Source: Limnephilus marmoratus
Taxonomy: Eukaryota; Arthropoda; Insecta; Trichoptera; Limnephilidae
Reading direction: 5' to 3'
DNA length: 64,000 nucleotides
NCBI GenBank assembly: GCA_917880885.1
Contig: OU862915.1
Location: 35,720,676 to 35,784,675, forward strand
The notes beneath the pieces are model-generated. The model was given only the letters and a program-made list of their open reading frames with translations, was not told the DNA's origin and searched no databases. Positions 1 through 10,677 of the stretch are shown piece by piece (position 1 is the first letter of the stretch; every line of letters starts with the position of its first letter). The translations under genes and the position numbers were made by a program.

Positions 1-338
1 AACAGAGTATAATATATATATCGATGAAAAATAAAATTTGACTCTAAAAATGGCCGTGAAAGCCGAAACAGCTGTCATAATAATAAAACATAACATTCTT
101 GTAAAACCTAATAATAACATTATTAAACGTGATCTGATTTAATTTAAAAGAATATTGATCAATATATATTGTAGAAGAAAGTGTACAATTTGCGTGCCGT
201 TAAAACTCAGAAACGATTCCCGGTACGATCAAGGTAAGAATATGGTGTGGTAGCCCTCTAACCCCCATCCACGAAGATGGTTCCCGTTTTTTACCTAAAG
301 AGCGTGCTTTTGTAGATATAAGGGCTGGATGTTTCGCC

Positions 339-538
339 CTCTAGAAATTTCTAGAACAGTTCAGAATATTCGAGAATATTCAAGAGCATTCTACAACATT
401 CCAGAACATCCCGGAATGTTGTGGAATAATCTTAAATTGTCTGGAACATCCGGAAACTTCCCGGAACATCCCAGAACATTGTGGAATATTCCAGAACACT
501 CTTGAATGTTGGAGAATGTTCTGGAACATTGTGGACCA
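339..538. repeat. HSE-like GAA/TTC minisatellite
   Basis: About 200 bases made almost entirely of alternating GAA and TTC triplets with short spacers, such as TTCTAGAA, TTCCAGAA and GAATATTC. The first part (CTAGAAATTTCTAGAACA) matches the heat-shock element pattern GAAnnTTCnnGAA over three adjacent units. Seen: a degenerate, partly palindromic array. Known: insect HSF binds inverted GAA units. Inferred: possible HSF binding. No gene starts nearby, so it may simply be a degenerate minisatellite. Confidence 0.6.
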
Positions 539-559
539 TTTGAAGACTTTTTTTTATGG

Positions 560-690
560 ATGGGGCTATCAATTGGAAGGGGTGTATAGAGCTAGATCCG
601 TCATAGGTTCGAACATCAGTTGACTCCCTGAGCGAACACGTGTTCTCCAGCTAGTAAAGAAATAAAATAAAACATAAGGAGTATAATTTA
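560..690 (+). repeat. Possible SINE fragment with A-rich tail
   Basis: The segment contains a B-box-like GGTTCGAACATC and ends in an AAATAAAATAAAA run near 657-676. That arrangement suggests the end of a retroposed element. I found no second copy in the window, so this is weak. Confidence 0.2.
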
Positions 691-1599
691 ACAGTTTTAC
701 AAAGCTTATAAAACAATTAACCCTTTACCTGTTCCTCGTTAGTAGCTCGGCGTTGTCTAACCTATTTTCCATGATTTTTACCCGACCAGCTGCGCTAATT
801 TCTTTAATCCAACCTTACATCTCAGTGGCGTGCACTTTTAATGGGCTGACCTTTTTGTATTTTTTCTCCATCTTTTTGGAACGCGGTTACATCGTAATTC
901 TAGAAGCTCGCGTGGTCGGAACTACAGACCTCTGGTTGGGAGTTCAGTATGAGATTTAACCAAAAATCATTAAATAGTTCAAACGACTGAATTAAATAGA
1001 AAAGAGTTAATGAATGGTTTCTGACAAAGACGCAATATTGCATATATATTTTTTATAAGGCAAAGGCCCCTTTTTAAAAGATTTATCGTAAAGACTTTTT
1101 AATGAAGAAAATCTTTCGCTGATTTGCAGAAAGAAGATTGTAACCAATTTTTATTAAAACACCTCTCTTTTTATAACTTTTGAAGGTTATTCCCATTAAT
1201 GTAATATATTACTGAAGAAGAAGATAACATTAATAATATAAAAGAAAATATAAAGAGAACAAGATACTGAAAAATATATAGATAGCGATCGCATCTGGGA
1301 CTCGAAATCGTCTTCGATAATACTTTTATTAAATTTATATTGATGTCAAACGAATTTATTTACGGTCTCAATTTTTGTACTTATACCCTAGTAAGGGACG
1401 TACTTGCCTTATTTTTACCGTGATTCCTGACAGTATTTGAAGTAAAAATGGGAATGAAATTTTGGTCCTGGTGACGTATATATATTTACGTACCAGATTA
1501 AAATGTCCGGGTTAAATTTTCCCCACCGGAAAAACTAAACCCTTTCACACACTTCCCAAATGATCATCTAGTCAATCCACGCTATGCAATTGTACTATA

Positions 1600-2340
1600 T
1601 AAGTATTATAAATACAAAACAATACAAGAACAACATGTCAACCTACCAGAGACCAAATGGGATAAAAATTCACCGACTCCAGATTTTTTCATATCAGAGG
1701 ATTCGGCTCTGTGGAACTTCTAATTGAACCTTTAAATCCTACTGATCCCTCAATATAAATATTTAAAAAATCTTTTGTAATCCTATATGTATTTAAAATG
1801 ACTGATTTTTGCATTTTTATATATAAATTCTTTGACAAATCTAATATGCCTAAATTTTGAATGAGAGACGTAGGTATAATGCCAGTAGCCGAAATAACAA
1901 ATGGTAATATTTTTATAGTCTGAGAATGCCAAATTCTTTTAATCTCATTTCCTAAATCTGTGTATTTTCTTATTTTTTCAGAAACAATTTTTTGAATATT
2001 ACAGGAATTTGGAATAGCTACATCAATGATATAAGTTATTTTTTTAAATTTTGTCATGTAAAACTATATCAGGCCTATTATGACTAATTGTTCTGTCTGT
2101 TAGTATAGTTTTATCATAATAAATTTTATAAATTCATTTTCTAAAAATGAATTTGGTTCATATTCATAATATGGTACTATATTACGGCAATCAATCAAGT
2201 TATGTTTAATTACCAAACTTTGGTGAATTATTTTTAAAACCTGATTGTGAACATCCCGATATAATATGTTCTATGGTTTCCGGAAAAGCCAAACATTTTC
2301 TACATAAATCATCATTTTGTATACATTTTGTATCTATCTA
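1600..2340 (-). pseudogene. Decayed non-LTR retrotransposon 3' end (RT C-terminus with restriction-like endonuclease)
   Basis: Read on the minus strand from about 2330 down to 1689. First comes a C-x2-C...H-x4-C knuckle (CRKC then ETIEHIISGC). A segment ending NRPDIVLHDK follows, then IDVAIPNSCNIQ in a different frame, which is open over 1689-2057 (122 codons). The RPD...D order is typical of the restriction-like endonuclease of R2/R4/Dong-type LINEs. A one-base frameshift near 2055-2060 and several stops upstream (around 2190-2330) show it is dead. Only the C-terminal end survives; the RT domain is absent. Exact clade not determined. Confidence 0.75.
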
Positions 2341-2461
2341 TAGTAAAATAAATAAATAAAATAAATATCTTTGATTATATGCTTTCTATAATTTTTAGTA
2401 TTAATGACTATGATATTTTTATAATTATTTTTCTACATTTTAGGTGAGCATGAATACCGTA

Positions 2462-2850
2462 AATAATTTCCCTTAGGGCCTATGTCACATCAGGGGATGT
2501 ATGTGAAGTTGTGGAGGGTTTTTTAAAGATAGGAAGAAGAGAAAGTTATGGGAACGACATAAGGGGTGGTTAGGAATCTGGGGCCAGTGTGTCCAGGACT
2601 GTCGGACGTATGAATCCATTCCTTCTACTGCGGCGCAAGGCGATGGGTCGAGGAATTCTGGCTGGTGATGTCAAAATACCTTCTTACCAGTCTCTCTCAA
2701 TCCGGCCCGCCCCGCTGTAGGTAGGCAGATACATCTCATCACACGAACCCGGGCACCCCTGGTAAGTCACCAAACGTAGCGAACCACTTGGGGTGATCTA
2801 TGGCAGAGGTGTTGGTCATCCAATTAATGGTACCCATACCAGGCTCTTAA
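2462..2850 (-). repeat. SINE-C copy 1
   Basis: Member of a dispersed family recurring at least eleven more times here. In its own sense (minus strand) it runs from a block containing GGTCACCCCAAGTGGTTCGC, through a middle block with ATCGCCTTG, to a tail with ATGACATAGGCCCTGAGG. This copy is near full length. The strand is set by the A-rich tail of better-preserved copies. Confidence 0.75.
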
Positions 2851-3467
2851 AATGCAAACTTTATAACAAATAACACAAAACATTTATGTTCCTTTTTCAT
2901 TTGGCCAGGAATTATAGTAATAATCCAGTTTACACCCAATAATGATAGTTTAATTTGATCAATACGCGAAATCTGGTTTGTTCGGGTATATTTCGATTGA
3001 AAATTATTTCAGTAATTTGAATAATGACAATGAACTAATAGAAAATGCAGCACATTATCGGTTTTATTACTAAAGCTTTCAACAATTATTTTTGAATGGT
3101 TCGAAAAATATTATCCATGTACAATTAGGTACCATTAAAGTATTCCTAGTGGGAGGTCGTATAAACGTCATCGATGGTCGTCCCATTTCTACTCACACGT
3201 ATTGTATGGAAAAGACTAGAACTAGTTCGATGATGTCAAATATGACCTGGCCTCTTAGTTACAGTATAATTGGAAATAAGTCAATTTAGTCATTAAAATA
3301 GAAAACCGTCAACAGTTCACCCGGTCAAGATTTTCCAAATTAAATTTTTTTTATATTAAGCTAGCGAGTTCCCGGCATGTGTTGCAATGCCACTTAATAA
3401 ATAAATTGTTTCTCCCTGGGCGTCCTTTCCCGTCGCGTTCAGCTTCCGCCTTCCCTTATATCATATT

Positions 3468-3885
3468 GGCCGGCGTAATCTAGCGGTAAGGCACTTGATT
3501 CGCACTCCGAAGGTCGCGGGATTGAATCCCGGGGTGACAAATAAATTTTATTTGATTAATTTGTGTTATTTCACAATTTATATATTTAAAACAATATTTA
3601 ATATATTTGCGGCATGTTCCAGAGTGGAAGATACTCTCAGTATCGCCCTGGTGTAAGACCACCATTGACAATTGAAACGTTGCTTGAAATGGCTTTAGCC
3701 GTGTTTGGTGACCAGATCTGAATAGCCAGGTATGTCCCCACCTTCTTCTTCCCTATCTTCTTCCCCTCCCCACTACCTTCAGCCTCATAACATACCCCAA
3801 TTGGGGATGCCATAGTCCCACTGGCTCCAGACGGGAGCAGTTGGGACTCCTGCGGTATTCATGTAAAAAAAATAATAAAACAAAA
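3468..3885 (+). repeat. SINE-A copy 1, near full length with tRNA-like head
   Basis: The head at 3468-3540 looks tRNA-derived: an A-box-like TAATCTAGCGGTAAGG and a B-box-like GGGATTGAATCCCGG. A body containing GCGGCATGTTCCAGAGTGG and GTGACCAGATCTGAATAGCC follows, then a 3' end GCGGTATTCATG running into an A-rich tail. Copies at 22848 and 62453 share the head, body and tail. Known: tRNA-derived SINEs are Pol III transcribed and copied by a partner LINE. The partner is not identified here. Confidence 0.85.
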
Positions 3886-3947
3886 ACGTAAATCTTCTGT
3901 AATATATATGTTATCTACTCCTTTGTGCTTTTTTACAGTCGTTTTTC

Positions 3948-4160
3948 TTTTTTACGTGAATACCGCACAAGAGTCCCAACTGCTACCATCTTCATCTGGT
4001 GCCTGTGAGACTATGGCATCTCCAATTGGGGAATGTTGTGAGGGAGCTATTCAGATCTGGTTACAAAACTCGTCTAAAGCCATTTCAAGCAACGTTTCAA
4101 TTCTAAATGGTGGTCTTACACCAGGGCAATACTTAGAGAATCTTCCACTCTGGAAATATT
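3948..4160 (-). repeat. SINE-A copy 2, 3' half only
   Basis: Minus-strand copy of the SINE-A body and tail, lacking the tRNA-like head. It lies tail-to-tail with copy 1, about 60-80 bases away, so the two can pair over roughly 210 bases. The 84-codon open frame here is antisense SINE, not a gene. Confidence 0.8.
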
Positions 4161-4719
4161 AATTTCAGTTATTTGTAATTCGTTCGTATGAACTTAACTA
4201 ACTTCTTACAGCTATGAGTGTGTAATCTATGTAATAGTAAATCATTAATTTATTACAACCGGTAGATTATATTAATGCTAGTAACAAAAGTACCAACCTA
4301 ATCATAATTATTATCAGTGGTAAAGCTTTATCTCATTCGTTTAGTATCATTAAATCTTATGGGTTTAATGAAGAATGGTGGAATAAAGTAATTAAGATAA
4401 TTAGTACCATGGGTTAATTTCATGTGAAGGGCGAAATTTCGTATTAATAATATTGGTATTAATTAATATTCGGAATTAATGGGAAGAGCTATTTAATTAC
4501 CTCGTATAAAGGATGTTCTGATGAAGCTAAGGATTACCTTTTATCGATAATTTGCGAACTACATTTTGAAAAGACTTACGTGATTAATAAATTAATATTG
4601 ATAAAAACCTGCTCGCATTGTTTACGTGCGTAGATAGAAAAGGTTCCGAAAAAATGGTGCATGCTTTTGATGAAGATTTAATATCCGTATCAAAAGGATG
4701 TGTTATTTGAGGTTAGTTT

Positions 4720-5035
4720 CGTATGGGTACCGCCGTCCGATTATTGGATAACTTTGTGCCCGGGTTCATGGGGTGTGGTTTGTCTAGATCTTTGTGGTGG
4801 ATGCTTCTGCCACCTCCTGCGTGGTAGACCGGATCGGGAGAGACTGGTTAAGGAAGACCTTTTGACTTCGCCAGACTCTCTCGACCCGTCGATTTTCACC
4901 ACAGTGGGAGGAGTGAATTCATTCTTCCGTCTTCACACTGACCCCCAGATTCCTACCAACCCCTCATGTCTTTTTGGTATAGACCCCGAAGGAAATTGTT
5001 TTCCTGAAGGTCTCTTGTGTGAAGATAATGTTAAA
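4720..5035 (+). repeat. SINE-C copy 2, internally deleted
   Basis: Starts with TACCGCCGTCCG and skips from the first lines of the family head to GTGCCCGGGTTCATGGGGTG. It then follows the family through to a 3' end resembling TTGTGTGAAGATAATG and eight A residues. The A tail supports plus-strand sense. The 129-codon open frame is a chance reading of the repeat; other copies read similar peptides through stops. Confidence 0.75.
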
Positions 5036-5265
5036 AAAAACACCGTTACGATTGATTGCATTATCGTACTTTCACAGCTGCTTGCATAAAGCATTTTTAA
5101 AACTAGTTATTCGAGGAAATAAATTTCAGCTCAAAAATCGTTTCAATAATAAAAATAATACCGTGCAAAAACTGAAATTTGATGATTTATTATTTTATAT
5201 TTATATGAATACTTCTTGGTTTCATGAAAGTTGATCCCCTGACAGTTGCCCCCGGATATATAATT

Positions 5266-5980
5266 TGTTACGTTACAAAAGATAAAGAATAGAGTCCTTT
5301 ATTCCTGTTGCGAGGAGTTAGTGAATTGGGTCCCAGTGCACAGCTCGCCGCACTATCCCCCTCTCCGCCCCCCTCTCCGCACGTGGAGGTCCGTGCCCCG
5401 AGTGCCGATCGGCACCCGGCATTCATTCAACCGCTTGCCCCTGGCGCGACAACAGTGTCCAAGTAATTGCGCTATGGCGCTCTCTGAAATTCTAGACTCG
5501 TGATTGTTTCTATAATGTGTATTGTGCACGAGAAGGCTCCAGCCCACCAGTAGCCTGTCTGACGACTACCTCATTTCCTGCTTTGTGAGTAAAATGAATC
5601 TTTGCCCCCTCTTGTGTGCTACATCCCGCGTTTAAATTCACTAACACGTGTGGAGAGTTGAGAGAGAGAAGTTCCCCGCCATGTTAGAATACTAGTCCTA
5701 GCAAGTACCCATGTGTAGTTTGCCGAGGCTGGCAATTGTAAAACCCTGTCTCCTTCTAAATGAATAAACCCTTTACGTGCAAAACTGTGTTCTGATTGAG
5801 GAAAGAGACCTGGAGATTGTGAGGAAAGGAGGAGGAGGAATTCACAAGCGAACCACAACACTCGCCTTGGTTTTAAGAGGAACCTTGTTGCGCCGACTTC
5901 CTGAGCTAGTTCTGTTGGCCTATTTATTGCGTGTCCTTTCCAGGTTTGGTTTAGCAAAAGGCCGTAAGGCAATGCTAACA
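5266..5980 (+). repeat. 5' LTR
   Basis: 715 bp with inverted termini TGTTA...TAACA. It contains an AATAAA at 5763-5768 that could serve as poly(A) signal, and a GC-rich segment near 5340-5460. It is nearly identical to 11947-12668, which implies fairly recent insertion because LTRs are identical at integration. Confidence 0.9.
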
Positions 5981-5981
5981 C

Positions 5982-6000
5982 TGGCGTCCAACTTAGGGGC
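5982..6000 (+). other. Primer-binding site
   Basis: TGGCGTCCAACTTAGGGGC starts one base after the 5' LTR. The TGG start is what complementarity to a tRNA CCA end requires. I do not assign the priming tRNA from memory. Confidence 0.7.
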
Positions 6001-6890
6001 AATTTTTTTTTTCCTCCCTCTTCACGGTCCCACAGTCTCGTTCTTCAATCAGCAATTGTTTAAACTTTATAATGTATAATGTTTTGTCTTGTTATTCCCA
6101 ATTTGTTAAGCATTTCCAACAAGAACCCCGGCGCGAACGTAACTTCGAATCGCAATTTAAATTATCACGGGCACGATCCCTTCATTTTCGAGTCATCACT
6201 CGACAAAACATTATCACCGGTATTCCTACGTAAAGTGCTCAACCAAGAAAGTTGTCGCCGTGAATAATATAGTGTTTACAAGTGTCGACCGACTAAATTT
6301 GCTAGTTTCAAATACAAGTTAATAGTAGAAATGAACACAAATATTTAAACAAAGTTATTCAACAATTAAAATCCTGTATATGATAAATTAATTACCCGCT
6401 TCGTTTCCCGAAAGTTAATAAACCTATTATTTTATAATTAACCTATTTCACAAGTACTGGTCTGTATTTATATCGATATATTTTGCAGCTTAAGGGAACA
6501 AGTGGATTAAATTCTTTCTGCCATTTGACAATTGGGCATTTTTTTTACTTCTGCCGTCCGTTTCTTCTTCTTTTTTCTTTTCCTTCTATTATAAAGAAAC
6601 ATACGACATAATTCGAAAAATGCCTAGTTCGCGTTGACGTCGATTCCTCGAAAGCTAACATTACAACCTTATGCACACTATCTGCATATAATCCTTGTTA
6701 AGACGAAAGGAAGTTGGCGTGTAAATACCAATAATTGGTGATGCTCAAATCAGGCTACAGTCTAGCCACGTAAATAAAAAAAGCTATTCCCCAAGACATT
6801 GTTGAATTTTCAAACAAATACTTCCACGAAAACTTGTATAAAAGAAAAAATATTTCTTTCTTTTCTGAAGAATCCCCCTTTGGAAAGTTA
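6001..6890 (+). other. LTR-element leader, no gene seen
   Basis: AT-rich interior between the primer site and the first tandem array. It contains only two short overlapping open frames (up to 100 codons) that continue from LTR sequence. I see no conserved motif. Confidence 0.5.
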
Positions 6891-6894
6891 ATGG

Positions 6895-7550
6895 AAATAT
6901 TCTAAAAACATGTTCGTTAAAGGCGAACCTCGTTCCGTTTTTTTTATTTCCGGACTTTTGCAAATTTGCAAACCTTTTTCAAAAACATCGGAATAAATTC
7001 TAAAAACATGTTCGTTTAAGGCGAACCTCGTTCCGTTTTTTTATTTCCAGACTTTTGCAAATTTGCAAACCTTTTTCAAAAACATCGGAATAAATTCTAA
7101 AAACATGTTCGTTTAAGGCGAACCTCGTTCCGTTTTTTTATTTCCGGACTTTTGTAAATTTGCAAACCTTTTTCAAAAACATCGGAATAAATTCTAAAAA
7201 CGTGTTCCATTAAGATGAATCCTGGCCCATGAAATTTTCATATCCGGACTTTGAAAATTTTCAACAAATTTCCAAAACATCTGGATTTTTTCACAAAATC
7301 ACGTTTTTTGAGGCAAACCGCTGCCCAATTTTTCTTTTCGTTTTTGGACTTTGAAAATTTTCAACTAATTTCCAAAACATCTAGATTTTTTCACAAAATC
7401 ACGTTTTTTGAGGCAAACCGCTGCCCAATTTTTCTTTTCGTTTTTGGACTTTGAAAATTTTCAACTAATTTCCAAAACATCTAGATTTTTTCACAAAATC
7501 ACGTTTTTTGAGGCAAACCGCTGCCTAAATTTTCAAATAATCCAAACACT
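6895..7550 (+). repeat. Tandem array of about 97-100-bp units inside the LTR element
   Basis: About three units of 97-98 bp repeat around TCTAAAAACATGTTCG at 6901, 6999, 7096 and 7193. They grade into about three units of 100 bp around GAGGCAAACCGCTGCC at 7310, 7410 and 7510. The two halves share an outline (AAAACATC..., GGC(G/A)AACC, GGACTTT) and look like diverged versions of one unit. The short reading frames here are repeat-coded and low in complexity. Confidence 0.8.
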
Positions 7551-7677
7551 TATAAAAAAAAAACTTTTTGTAAAAAATACGTCCCCAGTGGTCAATCTCT
7601 GCCCAATTTATTTCCAATTGCGAGTCTAGTTCTCACTTTTTCCAACATAAGGTCACTCTGACACGATCCTATACACC

Positions 7678-8007
7678 ATGGAAGTTCCTCAAGTTACGCT
7701 GGGTATAACCCCGCACATTTTTACTTCAAGAAAGGAAGAACTACTACAGGCCCGGAGAAATAGAAAGATTTCTCCTAGGAATAAATCCAAAAAATGCCTT
7801 ACTCTATATGCTTTTTTCTACAATTACCACGTGAAAGACATTGTCAAAATTGGGAATACGGAATCAGTAAATTCCATCACATCAAGTACTCAGGCGTTAT
7901 CAAATTGGCAAAACATGCATCTTGTTAACCCTGATCATTATTACACCCCCGACCTCTCTTGGCCAGTCGCCAATCAGTGCGATGCGGTCTCTTTAGAAGT
8001 CTTATAA
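7678..8007 (+). CDS. Hypothetical 109-aa ORF in the LTR element
   Basis: Starts MEVPQVTLGITP and ends SLEVL. It is the first ATG after the leader array, and its context CACCATGG is close to the metazoan optimum. The position corresponds to where gag would begin. I recognise no gag feature: no major-homology-region pattern, no CCHC knuckle and no membrane segment. The N-terminal third is basic (KEELLQARRNRK). It could be a truncated gag remnant, a lineage-specific peptide or chance. Codon-level support is lacking. Confidence 0.3.
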   Translation: MEVPQVTLGITPHIFTSRKEELLQARRNRKISPRNKSKKCLTLYAFFYNYHVKDIVKIGNTESVNSITSSTQALSNWQNMHLVNPDHYYTPDLSWPVANQCDAVSLEVL

Positions 8008-9170
8008 TTCTTGTCATAAATGACGTGAGTTACTTGTAATTATTAAATGTAAATAAACACCCATTTGGGCATTCGTAAGGTAATCCTTACACCCGAAGGC
8101 ACATTAATGTCAACGGTAGCCTAACTCCTGTACATTCTTTTTCTTTTTGCATAATTTTATATGTTCTTGTACATCCTGCGTGCCTTGCCTGCTGTACCAC
8201 AAGAGCACCTCTTGGGGCACCGTTTTCATACTTGTATGCATCCTCTTCCTAAAATTGATCACTTCGGGAAAGGGCCTCCTTTTCCTCCTACCACCAACGG
8301 TTCCAAAAAACTCTTGCTCCGAGACGTCGCTTTCCTTTTCACAATTCTTGCAGCATCCACAAGTTTTTTTTCTCACCTCATCGTCTCATCTTGTCATATC
8401 ACCTTTTTTTAATTGTTTTGTGTCGGGTTTTTGTCGTACCAGTACGTCCCTACCCTAATGTTGTAAATATAAAATCATAAGTGCAAGTCTGTATAATAAC
8501 CATTGGTTTCAGACCATTGCCGCAGCTCGCTACTATGGTCACAGCACCATATTGTAAGAATGTCGCGACGATTTCTGTTATAATAGGAAATCCTCCCGTT
8601 TTTTTTCTTTCTTTTTTTTCTTTTTTTCCTCTTCACCCCATCCTACACATTCATAGTAATGTTGTATATTGGGGATCGTTTCGAATACACCAAATGAACA
8701 CACCTACCAGGTCACATTCGCTGGATTCGAAACAATTCAAGAGCAACCTTGTTGCTACTTGGGGTTTTTTCTTCTTTTTCCAAAAATTAGAATGGCGCTC
8801 AACCCAATTGCTCTATTTTTTTTCCAGAATCGTATTTTCTCGGATTCTGAGAAAAAAAAATTTTGTTATAAAAGTGACAATACGTTTCGTCCCTTCATTA
8901 ACATTGTTCTTTGTACATATACAACTTCATTATGAGGTACAATATTTTATCATGACATCAGTTTCTTTTGTCCTTTATTGTACCATTATTCTTGTTTGAA
9001 GTTTAAAATCTTGGCCAGATCTTCAATAAAATTTGTGTTTATCGCCTTTTGGCAAGTCTTGTAACGTATGCTAATATGAATTTATTAAGCTACAGAAGTG
9101 CCGTATTAATTACATCATTGCAACCCGCCATCTGTATTGAATGGGGACCCACCTTTTTGAACGTAAACTT
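8008..9170 (+). other. Pyrimidine-rich LTR-element interior, no assignable gene
   Basis: T and C dominate the plus strand, with runs such as the one at 8595-8640. Open frames up to 172 codons occur on plus, but they are phenylalanine-rich as expected from T runs. A minus frame at 8110-8376 begins MRKKTCGCCKNCEK. I see no domain in any of them. Confidence 0.4.
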
Positions 9171-9177
9171 TTGTAAC

Positions 9178-9267
9178 ATTATAGGCGCGAGCCTTACAAT
9201 ATCTACTATTATAGGTGTGAACCTTACAATATCCACTGCTATAGATGCGAATCTCATAATATCTTTG
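9178..9267 (+). repeat. Three 30-bp tandem units in an open frame
   Basis: ATAGGCGCGA, ATAGGTGTGA and ATAGATGCGA recur at 9181, 9211 and 9241, each followed by a variant of CTTACAATATC. In the 103-codon frame 9049-9360 this gives a 10-residue repeat (IIGASLTIST, IIGVNLTIST, AIDANLIIS). Because 30 is a multiple of 3 the frame stays open automatically. Function unknown. Confidence 0.7.
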
Positions 9268-9360
9268 TGTTTTTACACGTCACGGGGAGTCCGTCATAAC
9301 TACTCATTGTTTGCTCGTCAACACAGGGTTGTTGATCGAGAGGGTAATTTACCTCATTAA

Positions 9361-10660
9361 ATTGTTTTAAATACCTATTGGCTTACTGTCTTTCAATACT
9401 GGGCAAAATTTGTTGTAAATCGTTCATTTCTGTCACGTGAGACGTGAAAACGTGACAATATTCACCATGAGTCGTGCGAACGAAATAATATCTACCCCCA
9501 TGTTCGTGTGACCTACCAAGTGTAGATCACACACCTTTTATTTTCTGTTATCAGAAAATTATTGCTTTTGCAGCAGAGTACTCATTAACATGCCCGTGGA
9601 CTTCCTGTCACAAGAACCCAGGAACAATCCACTATCTCAAAAGGACTAATCATACGCTTCACTCATGATTATGGGGCATCGTGTCGTGGGAGTTAAGTTG
9701 ATGGACACAAAAAACACCTAACTCGTTGTCTGGGAGACGAACAAGAAAACCCCCCAGGTTTGTGAGATTTGAGCAAGGGTCTGTCATTTCTCGCAAACAA
9801 GTAGGAGAATAAAACGACCCTCTAATCGTCTACCCAATACACGTAGAGGATTAGACTCTTTTATGTCAGTGTATTCCTTTTGTCCTACACTACCAAATGG
9901 TATTGTAATGTGCTAGGATAACTGCTGTAGACCTTGTTTCACCTTCCACTCAGAGGTCGAATTTCGGAAATAGCCGAGTCCTCAGCAGTTTTCTTCGTTC
10001 AAATGTTCCCAATTGTCACCCTTTCCCTTCCTCGAAATTATCCGTGAATGGGGATATATGCGTTACGCACTTGGCGTTTCGTTTGTCAAATGGGACAACC
10101 TTTATACACGGATCCTTTCAACTTCCTACTCCTTTCCCACTTTTCATAACTTATTTGTACTCAATGTTTTTGTTCTTCGAAAGTAGAAAAAATGCTACCG
10201 TATAGACGTGAGCATAGGTCATGGAAGACCAACTTCTTTCGAACGGGGCATTTTGTCATACGTACAAACCCTTACCCATGTGTTCTTGGAAATGTATTTA
10301 GTTTAAAAAAAAAACTAAATGGGTTAAACAGAACCTTCCTTGAATACGTACCTTTATAATATGTATAAGTCTGTAGTTGCATTTAATTAACTCTCTCTCC
10401 ATCTCTCTCTCTCTCTACACGTCAAACAAATCCAATCTTTCTCAACATGCTTACCTTGTTTCTCTCCAAACCTTTTCATCATTGGTCTACCAGGCACGTA
10501 ACTTCAAGAATTTTGTTCTAATAATAATTTTTCGCCGGATTAATAAGAAGACCAGCAGCTCTTCACCCTATCTACACCTGCGCCTCTCTTCATGTTGCCT
10601 TCACTACCGTCACGGAGGTCCCATGCCTTCAAACCCTGCGTACCAAAAGCACCCGACCGC
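9361..10660 (+). other. LTR-element interior, no assignable gene
   Basis: About 1.3 kb without a long open frame; the best is 99 codons at 10377. A CT microsatellite-like run lies near 10390-10417. I looked for catalytic RT (YVDD or FADD) and integrase patterns in the open frames and saw none. Confidence 0.4.
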
Positions 10661-10677
10661 ACCTAACTTAACCTAGT

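Noticed and set aside
339..660. CRISPR-like array
   Set aside because: Units are degenerate and without constant-length spacers, and the DNA is eukaryotic.
3908..4162. 84-codon frame as a secreted peptide
   Set aside because: Antisense SINE-A sequence; the apparent hydrophobic start comes from the T-rich spacer and tail.
4700..5089. 129-codon open frame as a gene
   Set aside because: It lies within a SINE-C copy; other copies have stops in the same place.
5777..6079. 100-codon plus frame and 127-codon minus frame across the 5' LTR edge
   Set aside because: They lie mostly within LTR sequence and are not conserved in the 3' LTR copy, which has indels there.
8110..8376. Minus-strand frame with CGCCKNC as a zinc knuckle
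   Set aside because: Spacing does not fit CCHC, and the frame is antisense to the element. A T-rich plus strand explains the Lys/Glu-rich reading.
9420..9480. Cluster of CACGTGAGACGTGAAAACGTGAC as an E-box enhancer
   Set aside because: Only one true CACGTG. It lies inside a non-coding retroelement interior; not enough to call a regulatory site.
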